Below are positions 26,721 through 34,972 of a stretch of DNA of 64,000 nucleotides, piece by piece. The stretch covers positions 62,001 through 126,000 of the forward strand of contig NZ_JAKLWS010000008.1 in the NCBI RefSeq assembly GCF_022012475.1. Direction: 5' to 3'. How positions within the stretch are numbered: the first letter of the stretch is position 1; each line of letters starts with the position of its first letter. The stretch comes from Rhodohalobacter sulfatireducens. Lineage in GTDB: Bacteria > Bacteroidota > Rhodothermia > Balneolales > Balneolaceae. A model generated the notes under the pieces. It worked only from the letters and a program-made list of their open reading frames with translations. It was not told the DNA's origin and ran no database searches. The position numbers and the translations under genes were made by a program.

Positions 26721-27719
26721 TCAGGCGTTTTTAAGTGTGTAATATTTATCCCACCACAACGAAAGTGGGCCAATTAACAATACGGTTGCAATTGTTGCTG
26801 CATGAGTCACCGTAGCATATGTCAATGCTTCAACCAGCGGTACCTCGTATAATAAATGTAAACTTTGCTGAATAAAAAGGTGATAAGAACCAACGGCACC
26901 CGGAGTCGGAACACTTACACCTAATGATGAAACGATGGTGATAACAATACCATCGCTGAATGTAAGTCCGTAGACGTCTTGCATACTCATCATATAAAAC
27001 GGCAAATAGGTCATAAAAATATAGCCGGTCCATATTCCGGCTGTGTATAACAAAAAAGCCGGCCATTGCTTAATTCGCCGGAGAGATATCATCCCTTCAC
27101 CAAACGATTTGGCAGCATTGATAACCTTTATAAGCACCGGATTTTCAATGATTTGTTTCTGATCTAAGAATATCATAAACCTGTAAAACAGAATCATACC
27201 GATCCCTATTATAATGAATACAATCGGAATCCAGATATATTGTTTCCATGACCAGTTTTCTAAACCAAATACGGTCTGAAGTATTTCAAAATCACTGACG
27301 AGCAAAAATGAGATCACTACAATCAAAAAAAACATCGTTAACAAATCGAAAAACCGTTCGGCTACAATCGTGCCGATTAGATTTCCGCTGCTGATTCCCT
27401 CCTTTCTTGCCACATAAACCGGCCTTGAAATTTCACCAAGCCGAGGCACAAACGTATTGACTACATATCCCAGCATCACACCTGCAAAAAGAGTAGTTCG
27501 ATTGATTTTCTGCCCGTGATCAACCAAAAGCAACCGCCAGCGTTCGGCCCGTAAATAGTGGCTCAGAGGTAATACAATCAAAAAAAGTGGAAGCCAGTAA
27601 AACGTAACATCCGAAATTTTATCCCAAAGTTCTGCAAATTGAACATTTCGAAATGCCAGCCAGAGAAAGAGTCCGCCTATTAGTACAGAACCGGTAATTT
27701 TCAGGAGCTTTGACTTCAT
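26721..27719 (-). CDS. Lysylphosphatidylglycerol synthase TM-domain (flippase-like) membrane protein
   Basis: 332 residues with about eight membrane helices. The family pattern is seen in LRAERWRLLL, GVMLGYVVNTFVPRLGEISR with PVYVARKEGIS, a conserved VAERFFDLLT, and VSVPTPGAVGSYHLF near the end. Proteins with only this domain, without the aminoacyl transferase, are thought to move or bind lipids; substrate unknown. The start ATG shares one base with the lolA stop (TGATG), so the two are coupled. Confidence 0.85.
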   Translation of the reverse strand: MKSKLLKITGSVLIGGLFLWLAFRNVQFAELWDKISDVTFYWLPLFLIVLPLSHYLRAERWRLLLVDHGQKINRTTLFAGVMLGYVVNTFVPRLGEISRPVYVARKEGISSGNLIGTIVAERFFDLLTMFFLIVVISFLLVSDFEILQTVFGLENWSWKQYIWIPIVFIIIGIGMILFYRFMIFLDQKQIIENPVLIKVINAAKSFGEGMISLRRIKQWPAFLLYTAGIWTGYIFMTYLPFYMMSMQDVYGLTFSDGIVITIVSSLGVSVPTPGAVGSYHLFIQQSLHLLYEVPLVEALTYATVTHAATIATVLLIGPLSLWWDKYYTLKNA

Positions 27720-28357
27720 CAGGAATCGTGGCGTAAATCGATCTCCTCTGCATCTTCGGGGTACTGAAACTGAAATATTTCAGGAGTTTTTTGGATGAAT
27801 GAGCCTTCGTTAAACGTTGTAACCAGCTCGTTTTCAACCTGATCGATCGCAACAATACGGGTTGGAATACCGGAGGGATTCAAAAAGATAGACACACTCA
27901 TAAAGATTGAGAAGGGATCGTCCGAGGTCAGTTCAATGACGGTTTGATTCTCTTCACTTTGCTCTTCAACAGAGTAGGAATCATCCACACCCTGGAGCAT
28001 CCTTGAGGGTGCAAAATCGTCTTCCTCTTCAATATAATCGCTTGTAATGACCCTGTTTTTTGTGCTGTCGTAAACTTTTGAGATCTCGCCATCAACAAGC
28101 ATGACACTTTCGCCACTTCTCATTTTATACTGTTCTTTCCCAACCCAAATCCTTCCTTCAGTAATTTGTTGATCACCTGTGAAAGTATCGTTGTATTCGT
28201 GGATAAAATCGGATTCAAAAACCAGGCCATCCTCAAATTTTTGCTTCAACTGTTCAAATTGAGGTGTATCCTGTGCAACCCCAAGTGCCGGGGCAAGTAC
28301 AACCATCAGAAGCAGAATCGTAATCTGTTTAAATACCAAGTTCATCAAATATCTCAT
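27719..28357 (-). CDS. lolA: Outer-membrane lipoprotein carrier protein LolA
   Basis: 212 residues; signal peptide (FKQITILLLMVVLAPALGVA), then a LolA-like half-barrel (FEQLKQKFEDGLVFESDFIH, GRIWVGKEQYKMRSGESVML, ENELVTTFNEGSFIQ). It ferries lipoproteins across the periplasm to the outer membrane. The ATG at 28357 lies inside the end of ftsK (29-base overlap); an ATG at 28345 is equally good for the signal peptide. The SDPFSIFMSV loop is not the usual LolA text, but overall order and length fit. Confidence 0.85.
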   Translation of the reverse strand: MRYLMNLVFKQITILLLMVVLAPALGVAQDTPQFEQLKQKFEDGLVFESDFIHEYNDTFTGDQQITEGRIWVGKEQYKMRSGESVMLVDGEISKVYDSTKNRVITSDYIEEEDDFAPSRMLQGVDDSYSVEEQSEENQTVIELTSDDPFSIFMSVSIFLNPSGIPTRIVAIDQVENELVTTFNEGSFIQKTPEIFQFQYPEDAEEIDLRHDS

Positions 28358-30818
28358 CCAGTTCTTCCTCTTCAGAAATTTTCACGTCACGCGCGGTACT
28401 TCCTTGAAACGGCCCGACAACCTCGGCATTGTACAGCTGGTCGATAATTCGCCCTGCCCGGTTATAACCGATTTTTAATTTTCGCTGCAGTAAGGAAACA
28501 GATCCCTGCTGATGCAAAACTACAAGCTTGGCAGCTTCTTTAAACAGTTCGTCAATTTCATCCAGCGGATCGGGAATTCCGGGCTCCTCTTCTTCAATGA
28601 CAGGCAAGTGAAATGGTTTTTTATATCCTTTCTGGTTTCCGATGTAGGATGTAATTTTCTCAACTTCCGTCGTAGATACATAGGCGTTCTGTATACGAGT
28701 CATTCCCGCCCCGTTTGAGAAAAGCATATCACCACTTCCCACAAGCTGGTCGGCTCCACCGGTATCCAAAATCGTACGCGAATCCACTTTTGAAGCTACC
28801 TGGTAAGCCATTCGCGCCGGAAAATTAGCCTTGATTGTTCCTGTAATTACGTTTACAGATGGACGCTGCGTAGCCACTACCAGGTGAATTCCAACGGCCC
28901 TTGCAAGCTGAGCAATCCGGGCTATCGGCTCTTCGATCTGTTTACCTGCGGTCATCATCAGGTCGGCCAGCTCATCTATCACAACTACAATGTAGGGAAG
29001 ATGCCTGTGACCAAGCTCTTCGTCCAGCTCATCATTGTCGAACTTTTTATTGTAAGCTTTAATGTCACGAACCATCGCCATTTTGAGCAGATCATAACGC
29101 TCGTCCATCTCTTTTGTGATGCTTTGAAGCGTTTCAAGAGCGGTATCCGTATCGGTAATAATCGGTTCTTCAGAACCGGGCAGAAATGCCAGGAAGTGAT
29201 TTTGAATATTCCGGTAAAGCGATAGCTCAATCTTCTTCGGATCGATGAGTACAAACTTTAAGTCATCGGGATGGCATTTATAGAGCAAGCAGGTAATGAT
29301 TGTGTTGATTCCAACCGTTTTTCCCGACCCCGTAGCCCCCGCAATCAGCAAGTGAGGCATTTTGTTGAGATCCACCATATACACTTCGTTCTCAATAGTT
29401 TTACCCAGCGCAATGGGTAGTGCAAATTCGGTCTCAACAAATTTCTTGGTATTCAGAACGGTTTTAATATAAACCGTCTCACGTGTTTTGTTTGGAACCT
29501 CAATTCCTACGGCAGATCGGCCCGGAATCGGGGCCATGATACGTAATCCATGAGCCGCTGTTGCCATCTTCAGGTCGTTTGCATAACTCTGAATCTTACT
29601 GATTTTCACATCCGGTGCGGGCTCAATTTCATAGAGCGTAACCGTAGGGCCCACAATGGCGTTGATACTGAGAATCTCGATCTTGTGCCGTTTCAGCTTC
29701 TCGAGAATAATCTTCTTGTTTATTTTGATCTCCTCGAGATCTACATCATTCCCTTCGTTGGGCGGAGAGTCCAACAGATCCACCTGCGGGAATTTATATT
29801 TGATGACGGGAACTTCTTTTGCTTTCTGCTTATTCTTTCGATCTAACTCTTTTGCACTTGCCTCTTCATCGCCTTCACCTACAATCACCGAAATTTCAAC
29901 ATCATTATCCTCTGAATTGGGATCGACCTCTGAATCAGTTGCCCGTTCAAGAACCGCTCTTGGTGGTTTATTTTCAAGATCGGCACTTTCTTTTTTCCGT
30001 TCCAGCTCCCGCTTGCGATCTCTCTCCTGCGACTGCTCAACTATTTCATCAATCGTTCGTTCGCGCCGCTCCTCTTCTCTCTGTTGTGAGGAATTCTTCT
30101 GAGCCTCTTCGGCCCTTCGCTGGCGCTCTACCCTTGTTGTAGGTTGTGTTTGGGTTTGAGATTGTGGCTGTGGACTATCCTTCTTTTGGGGTTTCAATCG
30201 GTTCAGGAAATCCAAAGAGAAATTCGGAGACCACCCCTGTATACGATCAATACTTTTTTGGATATCGCGATCAATCAAAATAAAGAGAGACACAAACAGG
30301 AGAACAAAAAGGATAATGATCGATCCAATGCCTGTGAGGTTCTGCAGTATGCTTGAAAAATAGATCCCAGAGTTCCCACTCCAGGCTGCAGAGTATGCTT
30401 CGTAACGGTTATAGAACCAACCTGCCGTTGTTGATAAAAGAAAAATCATCCACAGACCATAAGCAACCGTCCATGCCATCTCGCTGATGGATTCCTGCCT
30501 GAGTACAATCCATCCAATGGAAAAGATAATGACCGGAATTAAAATGCTTACATATCCGAACAGAGTACTGACAAAAAAGTAGGAGATATAAGCCCCGAAT
30601 ACACCCAGCCAATTATTTACTCGAAGCGCCGGCCCCTGGTCTACCTGCAGCAAACTATCGTATGAGATCGATTGCACGATAGCATAGTCATCGGGGTGGT
30701 AAGAGGCAATACTGAGCAACAGGAGCACAGAGATTGCCATGATCAGGATTCCGGTTACCTCCATTTTTCGGGAGTAGTCGAAGCCTTGAAACAACGTATT
30801 TGAACCTTTTTTAGCCAT
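28329..30818 (-). CDS. ftsK: DNA translocase FtsK/SpoIIIE
   Basis: Septum-anchored DNA pump for chromosome segregation and dimer resolution. 829 residues: about four N-terminal membrane helices (20-190), a charged coiled linker rich in Arg/Glu (about 215-330), and the motor. Seen: GATGSGKTVGINTII (Walker A, about 494-508), VVVIDELADLMMTAGKQIEE (Walker B), VATQRPSVNVITGTIKANFP, and a C-terminal winged-helix gamma domain (LLQRKLKIGYNRAGRIIDQL, about 765-784) that reads KOPS-like sites. ATG at 30818 overlaps the end of comB by eight bases. Heads the lolA to tonB gene run. Confidence 0.96.
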   Translation of the reverse strand: MAKKGSNTLFQGFDYSRKMEVTGILIMAISVLLLLSIASYHPDDYAIVQSISYDSLLQVDQGPALRVNNWLGVFGAYISYFFVSTLFGYVSILIPVIIFSIGWIVLRQESISEMAWTVAYGLWMIFLLSTTAGWFYNRYEAYSAAWSGNSGIYFSSILQNLTGIGSIIILFVLLFVSLFILIDRDIQKSIDRIQGWSPNFSLDFLNRLKPQKKDSPQPQSQTQTQPTTRVERQRRAEEAQKNSSQQREEERRERTIDEIVEQSQERDRKRELERKKESADLENKPPRAVLERATDSEVDPNSEDNDVEISVIVGEGDEEASAKELDRKNKQKAKEVPVIKYKFPQVDLLDSPPNEGNDVDLEEIKINKKIILEKLKRHKIEILSINAIVGPTVTLYEIEPAPDVKISKIQSYANDLKMATAAHGLRIMAPIPGRSAVGIEVPNKTRETVYIKTVLNTKKFVETEFALPIALGKTIENEVYMVDLNKMPHLLIAGATGSGKTVGINTIITCLLYKCHPDDLKFVLIDPKKIELSLYRNIQNHFLAFLPGSEEPIITDTDTALETLQSITKEMDERYDLLKMAMVRDIKAYNKKFDNDELDEELGHRHLPYIVVVIDELADLMMTAGKQIEEPIARIAQLARAVGIHLVVATQRPSVNVITGTIKANFPARMAYQVASKVDSRTILDTGGADQLVGSGDMLFSNGAGMTRIQNAYVSTTEVEKITSYIGNQKGYKKPFHLPVIEEEEPGIPDPLDEIDELFKEAAKLVVLHQQGSVSLLQRKLKIGYNRAGRIIDQLYNAEVVGPFQGSTARDVKISEEEELDEIFDELGI

Positions 30819-31548
30819 CAGTAAGGGTAATCATCCCTTCTTTAAGTCGCGGAAGCATATCGGTTATATCAACCTGGCAGCAATAATCAATATCACTTGT
30901 ACCGATGATATCCTTAAGCCGCGTTGCATGATTTGATTGGTGAATTACTGTAGATATATCATCACCAAATTTATCGTATAAACCAAATGCAACTTTTGCA
31001 CCATCTCGCGAGCCATTCGGTAAGCTGCCATTGCACAGTAAATGTATAATATTGCCCGCCAGCAACATATCTTCAAATGCCAATCGACCCTTCCAACCTG
31101 CACATACCAAAACAATCTCGTTTTCCTGCTTTTTCAGCTCATCTACAATAGCACTCACATTCAGGAAAGAAGCGATATAGGTTTTGGAAGAACCCAATGA
31201 TTTTTTGATGGCTTTGGTGCCATTAGTTGTATTAAAGATCAGGTTTTTGCCTTCTACAATCTCTTTCAAGTACTCGAGCGGCGAATTACCAAGATCGTAT
31301 CCCTCAATTTTTTCGCCGTCTTTTTCACCGCAAAGCAGGTAATTGTCTGAATCTACATTCTGTGCAATCTTACTTGCTTCACCCATATCGCCTACAGGAA
31401 TAATGGCTTTGGCACCATTCATAAAGGCTGTTACTATGGTGGAAGACGCACGAAGTACATCTATAATTACAACTGTTTTATCCCTTAACTCATCTTCCTG
31501 GAAGGAGTGTAATGAGTAAAATACATCTATAGTCTCAATATTTACCAT
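30811..31548 (-). CDS. comB: 2-phosphosulfolactate phosphatase family protein
   Basis: 245 residues from the ATG at 31548 (a TTG lies six bases further up). ComB removes phosphate from 2-phosphosulfolactate in sulfolactate and coenzyme M formation; bacterial homologues occur in organisms that do not make coenzyme M. Seen: TVVIIDVLRASSTIVTAFMN (about 24-43), NSPLEYLKEI, FNTTNGTKAIKKS, VLVCAGWKGRLAFEDMLLAG. All fit the family. Mg2+-dependent acid residues (D30, E, D) are kept. No other sulfonate genes are visible nearby, so the real substrate is unclear. Overlaps ftsK by eight bases. Confidence 0.88.
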   Translation of the reverse strand: MVNIETIDVFYSLHSFQEDELRDKTVVIIDVLRASSTIVTAFMNGAKAIIPVGDMGEASKIAQNVDSDNYLLCGEKDGEKIEGYDLGNSPLEYLKEIVEGKNLIFNTTNGTKAIKKSLGSSKTYIASFLNVSAIVDELKKQENEIVLVCAGWKGRLAFEDMLLAGNIIHLLCNGSLPNGSRDGAKVAFGLYDKFGDDISTVIHQSNHATRLKDIIGTSDIDYCCQVDITDMLPRLKEGMITLTDG

Positions 31549-31567
31549 CTGCAATAATACTTATTTA

Positions 31568-32677
31568 TCAATTTAAAAAAGGTGGTTTAACGACGAGAGC
31601 CGGAACCTGATCTTTCCTGATCTTTATGAATATTTTTTCGCTTTCAACGGCTTTTTCCGTTTTCAGATAACCCATCCCAATACCTTTATCTAAAGAGATA
31701 GAATGTGTTCCACTCGTCACAAAACCAATTTTTGATCCGTAATTATCCCGAATTTCGTATCCGGATCGTGGTATTTTCCTCTTCTCCTGAACTTCGAAGC
31801 CCATTAATTTTCGGGTGGCTCCCTCCTCTTTTTGCTGAAGCAACCGTTCTTTGCCAATAAAATCTCCTTTATCGAACTTTGTCAGCCAGCTCATTCTTGC
31901 TTCGATCGGGGTCGTATCTTTGTTGATATCATTTCCATAAAGAGCAAATCCCATTTCGAGACGCAATGTATCCCTCGCTCCCAGTCCTGCGGGTTCAATG
32001 TTGAACTCTTCTCCAACGTCCAAAATCTCATTCCAGATTTTTATGATATCTGCTTTTTCAATGTCTACATATAATTCAAATCCCTTTTCCCCGGTGTATC
32101 CGGTGGCTGAAATAATGATATCTTCCTGGCCGCTTACAATTCCCTTTTCAAACCTGTAAAACCGGATGGATTCTACATCGGTATCCGTCAGTTTCTGCAG
32201 AATATCTACAGATTTAGGGCCTTGCAGTGCAATCAATCCCATATTATCAGAACGGTCTTCTACAACTGCATCCATATCATGATGACTCTGAATCCAATCA
32301 AAGTCTTTTTCGATATTTGAAGCGTTTACAACCAACATATATTCATTTTCTTGCAACATATAAACCAAAAGATCATCAACAATTCCTCCATTTTCGTAAC
32401 ACATGGCTGAGTATTGCGCTTTTCCCGGCTCCAGCGTCGAGGCGTCATTAATGGTCACTTTTTGAATGAGCGCCAGTGCATCAGGGCCGGAAATAAAAAA
32501 CTCGCCCATATGTGATACATCAAAAACGCCCGCATGTTTCCTGACGGCATTATGCTCCTGTTTTATTCCGGCATATTGTACAGGCATTTCAAATCCGCCA
32601 AAGTCAGTCATTCTTGCGCCAAGATTCTCATGCTCTGAGTGAAGGGGGGTTTGTTTAGTCATGGTATTGGTTTGCAT
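31568..32677 (-). CDS. gcvT: Aminomethyltransferase, glycine cleavage T protein
   Basis: 369 residues. Transfers the methylene group of the lipoate-bound intermediate to tetrahydrofolate, releasing ammonia. Seen: [80 protein letters not shown] and the C-terminal [23 protein letters not shown] at 32677 or 32662. No gcvH or gcvP is adjacent in this window, and no glycine riboswitch was recognised in the 255 bases upstream. First gene of the long minus-strand run. Confidence 0.95.
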   Translation of the reverse strand: MQTNTMTKQTPLHSEHENLGARMTDFGGFEMPVQYAGIKQEHNAVRKHAGVFDVSHMGEFFISGPDALALIQKVTINDASTLEPGKAQYSAMCYENGGIVDDLLVYMLQENEYMLVVNASNIEKDFDWIQSHHDMDAVVEDRSDNMGLIALQGPKSVDILQKLTDTDVESIRFYRFEKGIVSGQEDIIISATGYTGEKGFELYVDIEKADIIKIWNEILDVGEEFNIEPAGLGARDTLRLEMGFALYGNDINKDTTPIEARMSWLTKFDKGDFIGKERLLQQKEEGATRKLMGFEVQEKRKIPRSGYEIRDNYGSKIGFVTSGTHSISLDKGIGMGYLKTEKAVESEKIFIKIRKDQVPALVVKPPFLN

Positions 32678-32700
32678 AATACTGCTAACTCCGTTGAAAT

Positions 32701-32820
32701 TTAATTAGACACCATATTTTTAATGTCATTGGCAATATGGTAGTAAGAATCTCTGATTTCAGATCTTAAATATTGTCGAAACGTCTCGTTGTTGATCTTT
32801 TCTTGCTCCAAGTTAACCAA
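32701..32820 (-). CDS. Possible small protein upstream of gcvT
   Basis: 39 codons from a TTG at 32820 (or 30 more from a TTG, 32811) ending 23 bases before the gcvT start. The reading LEQEKINNETFRQYLRSEIR then DSYYHIANDIKNMVSN is helical, charged and protein-like, and sits in the same strand as gcvT. There is no ATG start before an in-frame stop, so it could equally be the relic of a longer gene. Function unknown. Confidence 0.25.
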   Translation of the reverse strand: MVNLEQEKINNETFRQYLRSEIRDSYYHIANDIKNMVSN

Positions 32821-32932
32821 TCTTAAAATCTAATCACAGCTAATTGAAACGTATGGATCCAATATACCGTTTAGTTTGCCACTCAATCTACTTATCTTTG
32901 AAAGGTAAAAACTTTAAGACTTAAATGAAGAT

Positions 32933-34066
32933 ATGTCTATCCACAAAGAAGAGGTAAAAAGTGCCCTTTCCCAGGTACTTCATCCAACGTATAGTAAAGA
33001 CCTGATAACACTGGGCTTAGTTCAGGATTTAATCACACAGGACAAATACATCTCTTTTACGCTTGAGCTACCCAAAAAAGATGATCAACTGGCAAGCAAG
33101 CTTAAAAAGGATTGCGAAAAAGCAGTAAAAAAGTTCATTGATCCCGAAGCTGTAGTTGATATAACGATTGGTATCAATATATCAAAACAGCGTGAGCTAG
33201 AAGGAAACGGTGGTGATGATCAGCAACAGCAACAAAAGAAAGAGCAGCAGGTTCTTTCCGGTGTGAAGAATGTAATAGCAGTGGCTTCCGGAAAAGGTGG
33301 TGTGGGTAAATCTACAATTGCTGCAAATCTGGCTGTTAGTATTGCGCAAACCGGAGCAAAAGTTGGCCTTTTGGATACAGACATCTACGGGCCGAGTATT
33401 CCTACGATGTTCGGGGTTTCTGAGCGGCCAAATATTACGACTCAAAAAAAGCTTGTGCCCATTAAAAAACATGGAGTACACTTGGTTTCCATGGGTTTTT
33501 TAGTTGATACCGACCAAGCCATGATTTGGAGAGGCCCTATGGTAACCAGTGCCGTAAAACAGTTCATGCAGGAAGTAGAGTGGGGGGAACTCGATTACCT
33601 TATTTTAGACCTCCCGCCCGGAACCGGTGATATTCAACTAACCATCGTTCAAACCGTTCCGCTGACAGGTGCTGTAGTGGTTTCCACTCCCCAAAACGTT
33701 GCATTAGATGACGCACGAAAAGGAGTTGCCATGTTTGGAAAAGTGAATGTTCCTGTTTTGGGTATCATTGAAAATATGGCGTATTTCGTTCCTGAGGACA
33801 TGCCCGAGAAAAAATATTACATCTTTGGTAAACATGGAGCCCGCAATCTTGCAAAAAAACTGGAAGTTCCATTCCTGGGAGAAGTTCCACTTCGGGATAA
33901 CGTTCGGAAAACCAGCGATTCCGGTACACCCATTGTAGCTGATGATCCAACATCGGCCTCCGGTATCTGTCTCAAAGAGATCGCAAACCGTGTTCAACAA
34001 ACGCTTGCTATCCGAAATAAAGAGCAGGGAGAAACGGAGAAGATTGATATTAAAATTCGGCCATAA
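32933..34066 (+). CDS. Mrp/NBP35-family iron-sulfur carrier P-loop ATPase
   Basis: 377 residues. N-terminal DUF59 (MIP18-like) domain (about 5-85), Gln-rich linker, then a ParA-like ATPase with the deviant Walker A ASGKGGVGKSTIAAN (about 120-134), DTDIYGPSIPTMFG, WGELDYLILDLPPGTGD. Family members carry and transfer Fe-S clusters. The two bridging cysteines (CxxC) that usually follow the ENMxYF motif are absent: GIIENMAYFVPEDMPEKKYY has none, and only two scattered Cys exist in the protein. This variant is seen in Bacteroidota-like Mrp. ATG at 32933. Likely co-transcribed with the thioredoxin gene 20 bases on. Confidence 0.93.
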   Translation: MSIHKEEVKSALSQVLHPTYSKDLITLGLVQDLITQDKYISFTLELPKKDDQLASKLKKDCEKAVKKFIDPEAVVDITIGINISKQRELEGNGGDDQQQQQKKEQQVLSGVKNVIAVASGKGGVGKSTIAANLAVSIAQTGAKVGLLDTDIYGPSIPTMFGVSERPNITTQKKLVPIKKHGVHLVSMGFLVDTDQAMIWRGPMVTSAVKQFMQEVEWGELDYLILDLPPGTGDIQLTIVQTVPLTGAVVVSTPQNVALDDARKGVAMFGKVNVPVLGIIENMAYFVPEDMPEKKYYIFGKHGARNLAKKLEVPFLGEVPLRDNVRKTSDSGTPIVADDPTSASGICLKEIANRVQQTLAIRNKEQGETEKIDIKIRP

Positions 34067-34086
34067 CCTTTTCAATTATATTCAGC

Positions 34087-34692
34087 ATGGCCGACGAATC
34101 AACGAAAAAACAAAACAGATGGAGACGCTCCCTGATTGAGTGGGGAGTACTCATATCTATAGTCCTTTTTCTTTACCTGACCGGTTTGCATACTCAGGTT
34201 ATTGGAACTCTTCAAAGAGGTCTTTTGGCAACGGGACTCATCAAACCGGATATTCCTGAGCAGATTGACGGCGCTGCATCAGCGAATCTCGATTTTTATT
34301 TCAAAGATGAGGAAGGCACGGTGCGCTCACTTAAAAATTTTGAGGGCGACGTAATTTTTATGAATATCTGGGCTACTTGGTGTCCGCCGTGTATCGCAGA
34401 GATGCCTTCGATAAATTCTCTTTATGAAGATTTAAAATATGAAGATGGCATTTCATTCGTCATGGTATCGGTGGACGAAGATTTTTCTGAAGCTCAAAAT
34501 TTTATGAAAAGCCGCGGTTTTGACCTGCCGATCTATCACTATCGAACCAAAGTTCCCGGAACTTACCAGAGTAGAGAAATTCCAACCACTTATGTGATAT
34601 CCCCGGATTCAAAAATTGTTTTAGAAAAACGAGGATATGCAAAATACAATACAGATGAGTTCAAAGGGTTTTTGATAGATTTGGCAAGATAA
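34087..34692 (+). CDS. Membrane-anchored TlpA/ResA-like thioredoxin
   Basis: 201 residues. A cytoplasmic start (MADESTKKQNRWRRS), one membrane anchor (about 17-36), then a periplasmic thioredoxin fold with the catalytic WATWCPPCIAEMPS (C99, C102), and cis-proline loop REIPTTYVISPDSKI. TlpA/ResA proteins reduce disulfides, often in cytochrome c maturation; this window holds one cytochrome-type protein (51126-53312) but no maturation genes. Follows the Mrp gene by 20 bases. Confidence 0.9.
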   Translation: MADESTKKQNRWRRSLIEWGVLISIVLFLYLTGLHTQVIGTLQRGLLATGLIKPDIPEQIDGAASANLDFYFKDEEGTVRSLKNFEGDVIFMNIWATWCPPCIAEMPSINSLYEDLKYEDGISFVMVSVDEDFSEAQNFMKSRGFDLPIYHYRTKVPGTYQSREIPTTYVISPDSKIVLEKRGYAKYNTDEFKGFLIDLAR

Positions 34693-34934
34693 AAAGGAAA
34701 TCATCCGATGAATTCGGAGCCAAAAAAGAAGAGCACAAATAAAAAAAGAACCGGATCACATCTTTATAACTTTTCGGTTTGAAAGAGTTACGAAAGCGAA
34801 GCCGCGGCAAATTTTCCGGCTTCAATGCCAATCCCGCCGTAGCGTTCTTAACATCTGTGCTCAATTGTAATTAGCAGAATTCCGCAGCATTTGTCAAGTC
34901 CCCGCAAGCATTATTTTCCCACAACTTTTCCACC
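34693..34934. other. Gap with a coding-like relic between convergent genes
   Basis: After the thioredoxin gene comes an A-rich stretch (about 34693-34760). On the minus strand 34788-34847 reads ERYGGIGIEAGKFAAASLS and stop with an in-frame stop just before it: it looks like the end of a larger protein but has no body, so a decayed gene or a repeat is likely. No terminator with a T-tract was found. Confidence 0.3.
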
Positions 34935-34963
34935 AAGTTATCCACAAAAAGTGTGGATAACTT
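34914..34963. promoter_or_regulatory. DnaA-box cluster (inverted pair of TTATCCACA)
   Basis: Two perfect consensus DnaA boxes face each other: AAGTTATCCACA (34935-34946), AAAAG, TGTGGATAACTT (34952-34963), giving 12-base perfect arms. A near box TTTTCCACC lies at 34926-34934 and TTTTCCCACA at 34914-34923. The cluster is nine bases beyond the stop of the minus-strand protease gene, in a gap between convergent genes, which would also allow a terminator role although no T-tract follows. It may be an origin or a DnaA titration site; dnaA itself is not in the window. Confidence 0.55.
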
Positions 34964-34972
34964 CCGGATATC

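Noticed and set aside
29656-30142. Overlapping plus-strand open frames of 107 and 148 codons
   Set aside because: Antisense of the Arg/Glu-rich linker of ftsK; no domain and no start signals.
32678-32932. Glycine riboswitch upstream of gcvT
   Set aside because: No glycine aptamer core or paired aptamer layout could be recognised; part of the gap is an open frame.
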